Source: an uncultured Oscillibacter sp. (GTDB lineage: Bacteria; Bacillota; Clostridia; Oscillospirales; Oscillospiraceae). From it: a DNA stretch of 64,000 bases. The stretch is from positions 1 through 64,000 of the forward strand of contig UQVS01000006.1 in NCBI GenBank assembly GCA_900544615.1. The letters are read 5' to 3'. Shown here one piece after another: positions 7,124 through 16,222 of this stretch; within the stretch, counting starts at the first letter, position 1, and each line of letters opens with the position of its first letter. Under the pieces are notes generated by a model that saw nothing but the letters and a program-made list of their open reading frames with translations, was not told where the DNA came from and searched no databases. A program made the position numbers and the translations under genes.

Positions 7124-7152
7124 TTGACAAAACCGGCGGCAGACAACATAAT
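7124..7152 (+). promoter_or_regulatory. Promoter of the ABC-F gene
   Basis: Consensus TTGACA (7124-7129) and CATAAT (7147-7152) are separated by 17 bases. It lies inside the left end of the inserted element, so the element brings its own promoter. Confidence 0.8.
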
Positions 7153-7215
7153 TGGAGTGTTTCAGGCGGTATCTGCGGGCGATTCAGGCGCAGAGCCGAA
7201 TCGCGCCGGCAGGAT

Positions 7216-7243
7216 GCGGCGGCTGATGAGCCGTCGCTTTTTT
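7216..7243 (+). terminator. Intrinsic terminator/attenuator in the ABC-F leader
   Basis: A 9-bp GC-rich stem (7216-7224 with 7229-7237) with a 4-base loop is followed by six T residues, between the promoter and the ABC-F start at 7305. The roughly 140-base leader therefore looks built for transcription attenuation, as is known for several ABC-F genes. Confidence 0.75.
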
Positions 7244-7304
7244 GTGCAGAAAGCGAAAAAATTGGACGCTTCCGAAGGAAGCACCCGTAATGAAAGGAAT
7301 TCAA

Positions 7305-8909
7305 ATGATCACAGTCAACGACGTAAGCATGAACTTCAGCGGGCAGCCGCTGTTCAAACACGTGGATCTGAAGTTCGTCCCCGGCAACTGCTACGGCATC
7401 ATCGGTGCCAACGGCGCCGGCAAATCCACCTTCCTGCGGATCCTCTCCGGGGATCTGGAACCCACCACCGGTGAGGTCATCATCCCCAAGGAAGAGCGGA
7501 TGTCCATTCTGAAGCAGGACCATTTCCAGTATGACGCCTATACCGTGCTGGATACGGTGATGATGGGCAACCAGCACCTCTACGACGTCATGAAAGAAAA
7601 GGACGCTCTTTACGAAAAGGAGGACTTCACCGATGAGGATGGCGTAAAGGCCAGCGAGCTGGAGGCGGAATTTGCAGAAATGGGCGGCTGGGAGGCCGAA
7701 TCCGACGTTTCCCGTCTGATTCAGGGACTGGGCCTGTCCAACGAGATTCTCTACAACGAAATGTCCACGCTTTCCGCCAAGGAAAAGGTGAAGGTGCTGC
7801 TGGCGCAGGCGCTGTTCGGCAAGCCGGATATCATCCTGCTGGACGAGCCTACCAACCATCTGGACATTCAGGCCATCGAATGGCTGGAGGACTTCCTGAT
7901 GGAGTGCGAAAGCCTGATTCTGGTGGTGAGCCATGACCGGCACTTCCTGAATACCGTCTGCACCAACATTGTGGACGTGGACTACGGCCAGATCAAGATG
8001 TACGTGGGCAACTACGAGTTCTGGTATGAATCCAGCCAGATGGTGCAGCGGATGATGAAGGACCAGAACCGGAAGAACGAGGAAAAGATCAAGGAATTGC
8101 AGCTGTTCATTCAGCGCTTCTCCGCCAACAAGTCCAAGAGCAAGCAGGCCACCGCCCGCCGGAAGCTGCTGGACAAGCTGACGGTGGAGGAAATGCCCGC
8201 CTCCTCCCGGCGCTACCCCTTCGTGGGCTTTACCATGGATCGGGAATGCGGCAAGGAGATTCTGGCGGTAGAGGGGCTTTCCAAAACCGTGGATGGCCGC
8301 AAGGTGTTGGACAATGTATCTTTCCGCGTCAACAAGGGCGATAAGATTGCCTTCGTAGGCGAGGATGAGCTGGCCAAGACCACCCTTTTCAAGATCGTCA
8401 TGGGCGAGCTGGAGCCGGATGAGGGAACCTATAAATGGGGTACCACCATCACCACCAGCTATTTCCCGCTGGACAACTCCGCCTTTTTCAACGACTGCGA
8501 CCTGAATCTGGTGGACTGGCTGGCGCAGTTCACCCCCAAGATCCCCGAAGCCAATACTGAGTCCTTCAAGCGGGCCTTTCTGGGGCGGATGCTCTTCTCC
8601 GGCGACGATGTGTTCAAGCCGGTGAAAGTCCTATCCGGCGGTGAAAAGGTGCGGTGTATGCTCTCCCGCATGATGCTCTATGGCTCCAATGTGCTGGTGC
8701 TGGATCAGCCCACCAACCATCTGGATCTGGAATCCATCACCGCCGTCAACAACGGTCTGGTGGACTTCAAGGGCGTGGTGCTTTTCGCCAGCCATGACCA
8801 TGAGTTTGTCCAGACCATTGCTAACCGCATTATGGTACTGGAAAACGGCCATCTCACCGACCGCCTCGGCACCTATGAGGACTATATCGCCTCTCTGGTA
8901 CAGGTCTGA
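7305..8909 (+). CDS. ABC-F family ATPase (YkpA/YbiT-like)
   Basis: The 534-residue protein has two ABC domains and no membrane segment, the ABC-F layout; these proteins act on ribosomes. The first domain has an intact Walker A (GANGAGKS, residues 34-41) and Walker B with LDEPTNHLD, but its signature reads LSAKEK rather than LSGGE. The second has LSGGEK, yet its Walker A region reads GEDELAKTT and its Walker B LDQPTNHLD, so catalytic Lys-Gly and Glu are altered. I do not know how common these changes are in the subfamily. ATG at 7305 has AAAGGA upstream; earlier in-frame starts lie in the attenuator. The glycosyltransferase gene follows at once. Confidence 0.88.
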   Translation: MITVNDVSMNFSGQPLFKHVDLKFVPGNCYGIIGANGAGKSTFLRILSGDLEPTTGEVIIPKEERMSILKQDHFQYDAYTVLDTVMMGNQHLYDVMKEKDALYEKEDFTDEDGVKASELEAEFAEMGGWEAESDVSRLIQGLGLSNEILYNEMSTLSAKEKVKVLLAQALFGKPDIILLDEPTNHLDIQAIEWLEDFLMECESLILVVSHDRHFLNTVCTNIVDVDYGQIKMYVGNYEFWYESSQMVQRMMKDQNRKNEEKIKELQLFIQRFSANKSKSKQATARRKLLDKLTVEEMPASSRRYPFVGFTMDRECGKEILAVEGLSKTVDGRKVLDNVSFRVNKGDKIAFVGEDELAKTTLFKIVMGELEPDEGTYKWGTTITTSYFPLDNSAFFNDCDLNLVDWLAQFTPKIPEANTESFKRAFLGRMLFSGDDVFKPVKVLSGGEKVRCMLSRMMLYGSNVLVLDQPTNHLDLESITAVNNGLVDFKGVVLFASHDHEFVQTIANRIMVLENGHLTDRLGTYEDYIASLVQV

Positions 8910-8975
8910 CGCGGCGTCGGACGCCGCCCTATCTCCCCCCTGCACACTTCTGATTTTCAAAGGAGGTTCCCGCCT

Positions 8976-10292
8976 ATGCCCCCCGCTGTAAGCATCATCG
9001 TCCCGGTTTATAATGCGGAACGCACGGTCGGCCGGTGCATCGAGAGTATTCTGAATCAGGAATACACCGATTTTGAACTCCTGCTGGTCAATGACGGCAG
9101 CACGGACGCCTCCGGCTCCCTGTGCGACGGCTATGCCGCAAAAGATGCCCGTATCCGGGTGATCCACAAGAAAAACGGCGGCGTCTCCGCCGCCCGGAAT
9201 ACTGCGCTGGATCTGGCGCAGGGAACCTACCTGCAATTTCTGGACAGCGATGACTGGCTGACACCGGACGCCACCTCCTCTCTGGTGCGGGCAGCAGAGG
9301 ACACCGGGTGCGACCTGATCGTGGCAGACTTCTACCGGGTAATCGGCGAGCGGGTCTCCCAGAAGGGGGACATCGACGAGGATGGCGTGATGACCCGCGA
9401 AGAATACGCCGCCCACATGATGGAAAATCCGGCGGATTTTTACTACGGCGTTCTCTGGAACAAGCTTTACCGGCGGGCCATCGTGGAAGCCCACCACCTG
9501 CGGATGGACCCGGAGATCAGCTGGTGCGAGGACTTCATGTTCAATCTGGAGTATATCCGCTATGCCGCATCCTTTCAGGCTCTCCCCATTCCCATCTATT
9601 ACTATGTGAAAACCAAAGGCTCGCTGGCCAATCAGAATCTCACCATCAGCAATACGGTAAAAATGAAGCTGACGGTGTTTGAGTACTATCAGCGCTTCTT
9701 CAAAACCGTTCTGGACGAGGAGGAATACGAGAAGTGCCGGCTGAAGGTCTACCGTTTCCTGCTGGACGCCGCCAAAGACGGCTCCGTTGTGCCTCTGCCC
9801 CTGCCCAATTCCCGGAAGCTGGGAGAGGAGCGGGTACAGGCTTCCCCGGACACTCTGCGGGAGGACGGCCCTCTGTACGACGCGTTCCGGGAGCGGAAGC
9901 TCCTGGAACGGTATCTGGAAACGGCCGCGCTGAAGCATGATCTGCCCCTGCAGGACGCCAGAGTACTGCTGTTTCTGCAAAGCCTGCACTTCCAGCCCAC
10001 CCGCCGGGAGCTGATGGATCTGACCGCCCTTTCCCGCAGAACGCTGTCCGTGTCCCTCCAGCGCCTGACGGCCAGAGGACTGATCCGCCTGACGGAGCAG
10101 CGTCAGAAAAAGGCCCCCGCCCGGCTGGCAGTCACGTTTCTTCCTGCCGCGCAGCCGGTGCTGCGGGATCTGGACGCTTCGCAGGCAGACTGTGCCCGCA
10201 TCCGGCTGTCCGCCCTTTCTGCGGAAGAAGCGGCGGAATACGAGCGCCTGTCCAGCAAGGTGCAGTCGCAGATCAAAAAAATTCTGGAATAA
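8976..10292 (+). CDS. Family 2 glycosyltransferase fused to a C-terminal MarR-like winged helix
   Basis: Residues 1 to about 260 are a GT-A glycosyltransferase: SIIVPVYNAERT, LLLVNDGSTD and the DxD-type motif DSDDW (90-94). The last 130 residues read as a MarR-like winged helix (RELMDLTALSRRTLSVSLQRLTARGLI, a recognition helix and wing, then basic and coiled helices). One uninterrupted frame covers both, with GGAGG ten bases before the ATG. GT2 enzymes usually transfer sugars to cell-surface polymers; a fused DNA-binding domain is unusual. It follows the ABC-F gene by 66 bases and is probably cotranscribed. Confidence 0.8.
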   Translation: MPPAVSIIVPVYNAERTVGRCIESILNQEYTDFELLLVNDGSTDASGSLCDGYAAKDARIRVIHKKNGGVSAARNTALDLAQGTYLQFLDSDDWLTPDATSSLVRAAEDTGCDLIVADFYRVIGERVSQKGDIDEDGVMTREEYAAHMMENPADFYYGVLWNKLYRRAIVEAHHLRMDPEISWCEDFMFNLEYIRYAASFQALPIPIYYYVKTKGSLANQNLTISNTVKMKLTVFEYYQRFFKTVLDEEEYEKCRLKVYRFLLDAAKDGSVVPLPLPNSRKLGEERVQASPDTLREDGPLYDAFRERKLLERYLETAALKHDLPLQDARVLLFLQSLHFQPTRRELMDLTALSRRTLSVSLQRLTARGLIRLTEQRQKKAPARLAVTFLPAAQPVLRDLDASQADCARIRLSALSAEEAAEYERLSSKVQSQIKKILE

Positions 10293-10481
10293 AGCGCCTG
10301 ATCTATGGCGAAAAAAGGCGAAACTGGCGATCAATTTGGAAATATTGTGCGACGGGAAGGAAAACAGCTGCGAAAGAACCACGGAAAAGTTGTCTTTCGA
10401 TTTCAATCCTAAATTTTTCTGAACTTGTCAAGTGCAGAAAAACTTACAGCGGCGCGTCGCGAAAACTTGTTCGACACGCTG

Positions 10482-10513
10482 AAGACTCTGCTGTCCTGAG
10501 CAGAGTCTTTTTT
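10482..10513 (+). terminator. Rho-independent terminator after the glycosyltransferase gene
   Basis: An 11-bp stem (10482-10492 with 10499-10509) with a 6-base loop is followed by T residues. The gap 10293-10585 otherwise holds only AT-rich sequence in which I see no gene. Confidence 0.82.
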
Positions 10514-10585
10514 CCAGAGAAGCCGCACAATGTGCTTCTGCCCTGCGATGCTTATGCATACACTCACACAGGGAGGAATGAAACG

Positions 10586-10720
10586 ATGCGCCACTCCATC
10601 TGCAAAAACTTTTTTAAAAACGGCAAACCCCACACCACTGTTCAAATTTATACCGACGTATGGATCAAAGTGATTGAACAGTTAGAACGCTCCAAAGAGA
10701 TCCTGTCCCTCGCCAGATAG
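10586..10720 (+). CDS. Small unknown protein upstream of the recombinase
   Basis: A 44-codon frame encodes a basic peptide ending in YTDVWIKVIEQLERSKEIL. GGAGG lies nine bases before the ATG, which supports real translation. It precedes the serine recombinase gene by 94 bases on the same strand. Small genes are often found beside such recombinases and may be directionality factors, but nothing in the sequence proves that. Confidence 0.5.
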   Translation: MRHSICKNFFKNGKPHTTVQIYTDVWIKVIEQLERSKEILSLAR

Positions 10721-10786
10721 CCGCTGCCAACCAACTTCCCCCGCTTCCATTGCACATAAGCTGCGATGAAAGCGGGGAAGTTTATT

Positions 10787-10806
10787 CTGGCAGCAGAACA
10801 GGAGGC
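10787..10806 (+). other. attB-like 20-bp sequence just upstream of the recombinase start
   Basis: This stretch matches the uninterrupted catalase target (7038-7048 joined to 21862-21870) at 19 of 20 positions, including the central GA. The 3' part overlaps the recombinase ribosome-binding site AGGAGG, which may account for some of the match. Confidence 0.45.
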
Positions 10807-10814
10807 GGACAAAT

Positions 10815-12371
10815 ATGGAAAAGGCTGCAATTTACTGCCGTCTGTCAGAGGAAGATCACAGCAAGAAGCATAAAACGGAGGACAGCGGCAGCATCCGCAA
10901 TCAGAAAGCCATGCTGCTGGAATATTCCATCCGGCAGGGGTGGGAAGTATATGACATTTACAGCGATGATAATTACACGGGTTCCGATAGGAACCGCCCG
11001 GAATTCACCCGCCTGCTGAATGACGCCAAAGCGCACAGGTTCGATATCATCCTCTGTAAAAGTCAGTCCCGGTTTACCCGTGAATTGGAGCTGGTGGAAA
11101 AGTACATCAACGGGCTGTTCCCTCTTTGGAGGATCCGCTTTGTCAGTCTGGTTGACAAAGCGGATACAGCCAACAGGGGCAACAAGAAGTCCCGCCAGAT
11201 CAACGGGCTGGTCAACGAATGGTATCTGGAGGATATGTCTGAAAATATCCGTTCCGTGCTGACCAACCGCCGGAAAAGCGGCTTTCACATCGGTGCCTTC
11301 GCACTCTATGGCTATAAGAAAGACCCTGAGCAAAAAGGACATCTGCTCGTTGATGCGGAAGCCGCTGCCACCGTGCGGGAAATATTCACCCTTTTTTCGC
11401 AGGGATACGGAAAAACCGCCATCGCCCGGATGCTCAATGACCGCGGCATACCGAATCCCACGGAATATAAGCGGCTGCATGGACTGCGTTATCAGCAGCC
11501 AAAACGAAAAAACAGCACGCTATGGAAATACTCTGCGATCTCCGATATGCTGACCAACGAAATGTACATCGGCAACATGGTGCAGGGTAAATATGGCAGC
11601 GTTTCCTATAAAACCAAGCAGAATAAGCCGCGCCCGCAGGAGGAATGGTATCGTGTGGAGCATACCCATGAGGCAATTATTGACCGCGATCTGTGGGAGC
11701 GGGTGCAGGCACTCATTACTTCCCGTGCAAAGCCCTTCACGGCGGGAACGGTCGGGCTGTTTGCCCGGAAAGTCCGCTGCGCCAACTGCGGTTATACCAT
11801 GCGCTCCTCTAAAAATCGCGGGAAGCACTATCTGCAATGCTCCAGCCGGCACGTGGCAAAGGACGCCTGCATCGGTTCCTTTATTGCAGTGGATCAGTTG
11901 GAAAAAATCGTTGTTCAGGAATTGAACGCTCTCTCGCAGCGCTATCTGGATCAGGACGAATTGGAACGAAGCGTTGCGTTGAACCAGAATCTGGAACAGC
12001 AGAGAGCGTATTGGCTGAATGTCAAAGTGAAGCTCACAAAACAGCTGGCGGATAACCGCGCATATCTGCGTATTCTCTATACCGATAAAGTAAAAGGCCT
12101 TGTCACTGAAACGGACTACCTGTCCATGTCTGCGGACTTCTCCGCAGAGCGGGAGCGTATGGAATTGCAGATCAGGGATACAGAACGCCATATAGAGGAT
12201 CTGGAAAGCCGGACACTCTCCGGAGATCAACGAAAGGAGATCGTTCAGCACTATACCCATGTGGAACACCTGACCCGTGAAATGGTGGAGATCCTCATCG
12301 ACTATATCACGGTCGGCAAGCGAATCCCCGGCACACAGGATGTCCCCATTGAAATTCACTGGAATTTCTGA
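10815..12371 (+). CDS. Large serine recombinase (TnpX/integrase type)
   Basis: The 518-residue protein has an N-terminal resolvase domain with the nucleophilic Ser in YCRLSEED (residue 11) and FDIILCKSQSRFTR, a recombinase DNA-binding domain (about 165-280), a zinc ribbon (CANCGYT...YLQCSS, about 318-345) and a long coiled-coil tail. This is the full layout of large serine recombinases, which cut at a central dinucleotide and integrate or excise DNA. AGGAGG precedes the ATG. No frameshift or missing residue is visible. It is the best candidate to act on the GA-centred ends of the surrounding element, though it sits well inside it. Confidence 0.92.
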   Translation: MEKAAIYCRLSEEDHSKKHKTEDSGSIRNQKAMLLEYSIRQGWEVYDIYSDDNYTGSDRNRPEFTRLLNDAKAHRFDIILCKSQSRFTRELELVEKYINGLFPLWRIRFVSLVDKADTANRGNKKSRQINGLVNEWYLEDMSENIRSVLTNRRKSGFHIGAFALYGYKKDPEQKGHLLVDAEAAATVREIFTLFSQGYGKTAIARMLNDRGIPNPTEYKRLHGLRYQQPKRKNSTLWKYSAISDMLTNEMYIGNMVQGKYGSVSYKTKQNKPRPQEEWYRVEHTHEAIIDRDLWERVQALITSRAKPFTAGTVGLFARKVRCANCGYTMRSSKNRGKHYLQCSSRHVAKDACIGSFIAVDQLEKIVVQELNALSQRYLDQDELERSVALNQNLEQQRAYWLNVKVKLTKQLADNRAYLRILYTDKVKGLVTETDYLSMSADFSAERERMELQIRDTERHIEDLESRTLSGDQRKEIVQHYTHVEHLTREMVEILIDYITVGKRIPGTQDVPIEIHWNF

Positions 12372-12471
12372 TCCGAAGCGTTGTTTCCCATAAGCGGTCT
12401 TGGCTTTTGCTGCAAAAGCCGCTATAATACGCTCTGCTTGCTCGGAGGGCAAATCATTCGCTGGAAATGAT

Positions 12472-12522
12472 GGGCTGGATAAGGCAACAGGCTGAGACGC
12501 CTGTACTTATCCAGCCCTTTTT
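12472..12522 (+). terminator. Rho-independent terminator after the recombinase
   Basis: A 12-bp stem (12472-12483 with 12506-12517), with a further CAGGC/GCCTG stem inside, is followed by a T5 run. Confidence 0.82.
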
Positions 12523-12568
12523 GTACTCTGCATATCGATCCCGCCAAGCAGTCCTCGCGGGCAATCTC

Positions 12569-13441
12569 CTGACGGATCAAATCTGACCGATCTACTTCAA
12601 ATACCTCGCCGCCTTTGGCAGCGTCCTGATCTCGTCCATCTACGGCGTAGTAGACGCCGCCATGGTGGGGCAGTATCAGGGGCCGACGGGTACGGCGGCG
12701 CTGGCCGTAGTCGCCCCGGTCTGGAACATCATTTACAGTCTGGGCCTGCTGACCGGCATCGGCGGCAGTGTCCTTTTCAGTACCATGCGGGGCCAAGCAG
12801 CCGGCAACGAAAAGAAATCCAACGAATACTTTTCGGCGGCTGTCATTGGGACGGTCATTCTAGCCGCTCTGACTTGGGTGGCTGTCATCTTCTTTGACCG
12901 GCAGTTTCTGACGCTCTTCGGCGCGGAGGAGACCCTGCTGCCGCTGGCGCGGGAGTATCTGTTCCCCATTAAGTTTGTCGTCCCCAGTTTCCTGTTCACA
13001 CAGCTGATGTCGGTATTTCTACGCAACGACGGCGACCCCGCACTGGGGCCACCAAATCGGTGCTGCTCGGCGGCGGTGTTTGGCGTAGTCTGGACGCTGG
13101 CGGCAGAACTGGTTCCCAATGGATTCGTCCGCATCTTCATAACGCCCACAGACAGCATCCTGAGCATCGCCCCCGGTATCATCCGCCGGTACGGTATTTC
13201 GTTCCTGCTGCTGCCCTTCAGCATCTTCTCCACCTACTACTTGCAGGCCATGATGAAGCCCTCCACCGCCTTTGTCGTGTCCGTGAGCCGCGGCGCTGTC
13301 ATCAGCGGCATTCTCATCTACCTGCTTCCAGTGATTGCCGGAGCGAGCGGCATCTGGTTCGCCATGCCCATCACGGAGCTGGTAGTGGCGGTATTTATGG
13401 CGGTCATGATGCGGCGCTGTCAGAAGCAGCCGATCAGGTAA
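12569..13441 (+). pseudogene. MATE-family efflux transporter, decayed
   Basis: The frame YFKYLAAFGSVLISSIYG...AAMVGQYQG is a MATE transporter N-terminus, but an in-frame TGA (12584-12586) sits where the first helix should begin and no proper start precedes it. After VFLRNDGDPAL the sequence jumps to the last third of the family (FGVVWTLAAELVPNGFV onward), so about 150-200 residues covering several helices are deleted. Intact relatives have about 450 residues. It follows the recombinase terminator, so an insertion event may have removed its 5' end. Confidence 0.8.
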
Positions 13442-13613
13442 CTGCCGAACGCATATTCAGACATATTTTTCCCGTGCCGTGAAATCCGGGGCTTTACGGA
13501 AGCAGACGGGGCATCCCAATCGGCCCGGAAGATTCAGATCGTCCCGGTGTCAGCTTATAGAACTCAGCGCTGCTGCGGCCATGTACAGATAACAGAAACC
13601 TGCTCCGATACAG

Positions 13614-13645
13614 CAGCGCGGCTGCCAGAATTGGCAGCCGCGCTG
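13614..13645. terminator. GC-rich hairpin between the MATE pseudogene and the YoaK gene
   Basis: A 14-bp perfect stem (13614-13627 with 13632-13645) with a 4-base loop lies in the convergent gap 13442-13689. There is only a weak T tract on the right side, so terminator function is probable but not clear. Nothing else is seen in this gap. Confidence 0.5.
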
Positions 13646-13689
13646 TCTTATATGCAGGAACCGGTCCGTTTTCTGTTAAACCCTGCGAT

Positions 13690-14367
13690 TCATAATTTCT
13701 CCTCATGAACGAACATGATCAGGAAACTGACAGCCAGCAGGACACAGGAGATCCAGATCCCCCGTTCTGCCAGACAGTCTGTCAGTCTGGTCCCCAGCCC
13801 TGCGCCTACGGCGAACAGGCCGATCACCCCAAAATAGGTCAGCGCCTTGTACAGCACCTCCCTGTCGCGGGTATGAAAATAGATGCACAGCGACTCAGTG
13901 CCGCTCCGCATATTGCCAATGCACATGGTACTGGCGTAAGCGTGGCCCCGCACCTTGCGGAAGGTCTGCACCTGCATGGCGCACACAAAGGACACAATGG
14001 CATTGGCGAAGGTGTTGACGCTCTGCGGCAGAAAGCCGACTCCGAAAAGCAGGATGATTTCCGCCAGCACAATGAGCTGCCGCCAATGCACCTTTTCCAT
14101 GTATTTGAAATGCCGGTGAACACACTCCGCCGCAAAAATGCCCAACAGGAAGGACAGCACCGGGATGAGATACCGAACGCAGTGTTCCCATTCGCCATCG
14201 AACAGGTATGCGCTGAACAGGACAATATTGCCGGTCTGTGCGTTGGCAAATACCTTGCCCCGGCAAAGATACGTATAGGCGTCCTGCAAACCGCCGGAGA
14301 GAATAATAAAGGCCGCCGTCAGGAAAGATTCTGACATCTGCCCGTGCCGTTTGTAATGACACACCAT
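13690..14367 (-). CDS. YoaK family membrane protein (DUF1275)
   Basis: The 225-residue protein has about six hydrophobic segments and the DUF1275 pattern: GGLQDAYTYLCRGKVFANAQTGNIVL near the N-terminus and MQVQTFRKV...YASTMCIGNMRSG in the middle. The molecular role of this family is not established. The ATG at 14367 begins 31 bases after the atpC stop on the same strand, so it may be the last gene of the ATP synthase transcript. Confidence 0.85.
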   Translation of the reverse strand: MVCHYKRHGQMSESFLTAAFIILSGGLQDAYTYLCRGKVFANAQTGNIVLFSAYLFDGEWEHCVRYLIPVLSFLLGIFAAECVHRHFKYMEKVHWRQLIVLAEIILLFGVGFLPQSVNTFANAIVSFVCAMQVQTFRKVRGHAYASTMCIGNMRSGTESLCIYFHTRDREVLYKALTYFGVIGLFAVGAGLGTRLTDCLAERGIWISCVLLAVSFLIMFVHEEKL

Positions 14368-14398
14368 CCACCACTTCTTTGAATTTCAGCTGGCAGTC

Positions 14399-14815
14399 TC
14401 AATTAGAACCATGCCAGCGCTCCTTGACCCGCAGTCGGCTGATAGCTCGCGCCAGATTTGCCTGCGCGCGGCCGTATTCCTGAATACTGTGCTTTTGCAC
14501 GAGTTCCTCCTTTGCTGCATCTGCCGCCCGCTTTGCCCGATTGGCGTCAATGTCCTCCGGGCGTTCCGCTGTATCCACCAGAAGCAGGACTTCCCCATCT
14601 TCGATTTTAACCAGCCCGGAGGAAACCGCAGCAGTCCGCAGCGGTTCGTCTGCCGGCTGAAAGCGCAGCTCCCCCGGCACCACAGCGGCAATCATATTGC
14701 TGTGATGCGCCAGAATACCCATGGCGCCATCTGTGCATGGAACCGTCATGAATTCACAGCTGCCATCAAAAAACGACGTATCCGAGGCAAGAATCCGTGC
14801 ATGAAAGGGCGTCAT
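14399..14815 (-). CDS. atpC: ATP synthase F1 subunit epsilon
   Basis: The 138-residue protein has the epsilon beta-sandwich domain (VPCTDGAMGILAHHSNMIAAVVPGEL) followed by two C-terminal helices rich in Ala, Lys and Arg (DANRAKRAADAAKEEL). Epsilon couples the gamma rotor to the c ring and can inhibit ATP hydrolysis. Its ATG overlaps the atpD stop by four bases (ATGA), so translation is coupled. Last ATP synthase gene of the operon. Confidence 0.92.
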   Translation of the reverse strand: MTPFHARILASDTSFFDGSCEFMTVPCTDGAMGILAHHSNMIAAVVPGELRFQPADEPLRTAAVSSGLVKIEDGEVLLLVDTAERPEDIDANRAKRAADAAKEELVQKHSIQEYGRAQANLARAISRLRVKERWHGSN

Positions 14816-16218
14816 CCGTTTTCACCGTCCTCCAGCTTCTTCGCTTTGGCAACAACATCATCCAGTGTTCCCACATTATAGAAGGCCGCTTCCGGATACT
14901 GATCCATTTCGCCGTCCACGATGGCCGCAAAGCCCCGAAGGGTTTCTTTCAAGGGAACATATACGCCGGGAATCCCCGTGAATTTTTCGGCCACATGGGT
15001 GGGCTGCGCCAGAAAACGCTGGATGCGGCGGGCGCGGTTCACCGTCTGCCGGTCCTCATCGCTCAGCTCATCCATGCCCAGAATCGCAATAATATCCTGC
15101 AATTCCCGATACTTTTGCAGAATTTCCTGCACCTTTCTGGCAATCCGATAATGCTCAGCGCCCACAATATCCGCCTCCAGAATCCGGGAGGAGGATTCCA
15201 GCGGATCTACGGCAGGATAAATTCCCTGTTCGGAGATTTTGCGGCTCAGTACGGTTGTGGCGTCCAGGTGGGCAAAGGTCGTTGCCGTGGCAGGGTCGGT
15301 CAGATCGTCTGCCGGAACATAAACGGCCTGAACAGAGGTCACGGAGCCGTCTTTGGTAGAGGTGATCCGCTCCTGCAGCTGCCCCATCTCATTGGCAAGG
15401 GTGGGCTGATAGCCCACGGCGGAAGGCATTCTGCCCCGCAGGGTGGAAACCTCGCTGCCTGCCTGTACAAATCGGAAAATATTGTCGATGAACAGCAGCA
15501 CGTCCTTGTGTTCCACATCCCGGAAATGCTCTGCCATGGTCAGCCCGGACAGCGCCACGCGCATCCGGACGCCGGGGGATTCATTCATCTGACCGAACAC
15601 CAGCGCCGTTTTATCGGCTACCCCGCTCTCCCGCATCTCATGCCAGAGGTCATTGCCTTCCCGGCTGCGTTCGCCTACGCCGGTAAAAATAGAGTAGCCG
15701 TTATGCTCTGTGGCCACATTGTGGATCAGTTCCTGAATCAGAACCGTTTTGCCCACACCTGCTCCGCCGAACAGGCCGATTTTTCCGCCCTTTGGATACG
15801 GCTCCAGCAGATCGATCACTTTGATGCCGGTTTCCAGAATTTCTACCGCAGGGCTTTGCTCCTCAAAGGAGGGCGGTTCCCGGTAGATGCTCCTGCGGGG
15901 TACCTCGGCGGGAACCGGCTCTCCGCCGTCAATGGGCTGTCCCAGCACGTTGAACATCCGCCCCAGCGTCGCTTCCCCCACAGGAACCTCTATGGTTTTC
16001 CCCGGCGCGGATACCTTCATGCCCCGTGCAAGCCCCTCACTGCCGGCCAGCATGATGCAGCGGACAATGTTTCCACCCATATGCTGGGCCACTTCCATGA
16101 CCCGCGCCTGTCCGTTCAGCTCCACGGACAGCGCTTCCCTGATTCTGGGCAGGTGTCCGCCTTCAAACTCAACATCCACCACAGGGCCGGATACCTGTGT
16201 GATTGCTCCAATTTTCAT
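14812..16218 (-). CDS. atpD: ATP synthase F1 subunit beta (catalytic)
   Basis: The 468-residue protein carries the P-loop GGAGVGKT, the catalytic-site GERSREGNDLWHEM with the general-base Glu, and the DELSDEDRQTVNRARRIQRFL segment that includes the DELSEED-type lever. All catalytic elements appear intact. ATG at 16218 (MKIGAITQVSGPVVDVEF) has an AGAGGA site upstream; an earlier in-frame start overlaps atpG and is rejected. Confidence 0.96.
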   Translation of the reverse strand: MKIGAITQVSGPVVDVEFEGGHLPRIREALSVELNGQARVMEVAQHMGGNIVRCIMLAGSEGLARGMKVSAPGKTIEVPVGEATLGRMFNVLGQPIDGGEPVPAEVPRRSIYREPPSFEEQSPAVEILETGIKVIDLLEPYPKGGKIGLFGGAGVGKTVLIQELIHNVATEHNGYSIFTGVGERSREGNDLWHEMRESGVADKTALVFGQMNESPGVRMRVALSGLTMAEHFRDVEHKDVLLFIDNIFRFVQAGSEVSTLRGRMPSAVGYQPTLANEMGQLQERITSTKDGSVTSVQAVYVPADDLTDPATATTFAHLDATTVLSRKISEQGIYPAVDPLESSSRILEADIVGAEHYRIARKVQEILQKYRELQDIIAILGMDELSDEDRQTVNRARRIQRFLAQPTHVAEKFTGIPGVYVPLKETLRGFAAIVDGEMDQYPEAAFYNVGTLDDVVAKAKKLEDGENG

Positions 16219-16222
16219 ACTG

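Noticed and set aside
6819..7127. Intact short gene of unknown function starting at 6852
   Set aside because: The frame extends upstream of the ATG with catalase sequence and continues in frame at 21,854; it is a gene fragment.
8631..10406. Long minus-strand frame over the ABC-F end and the glycosyltransferase
   Set aside because: Antisense to two well supported genes with promoters and ribosome-binding sites.
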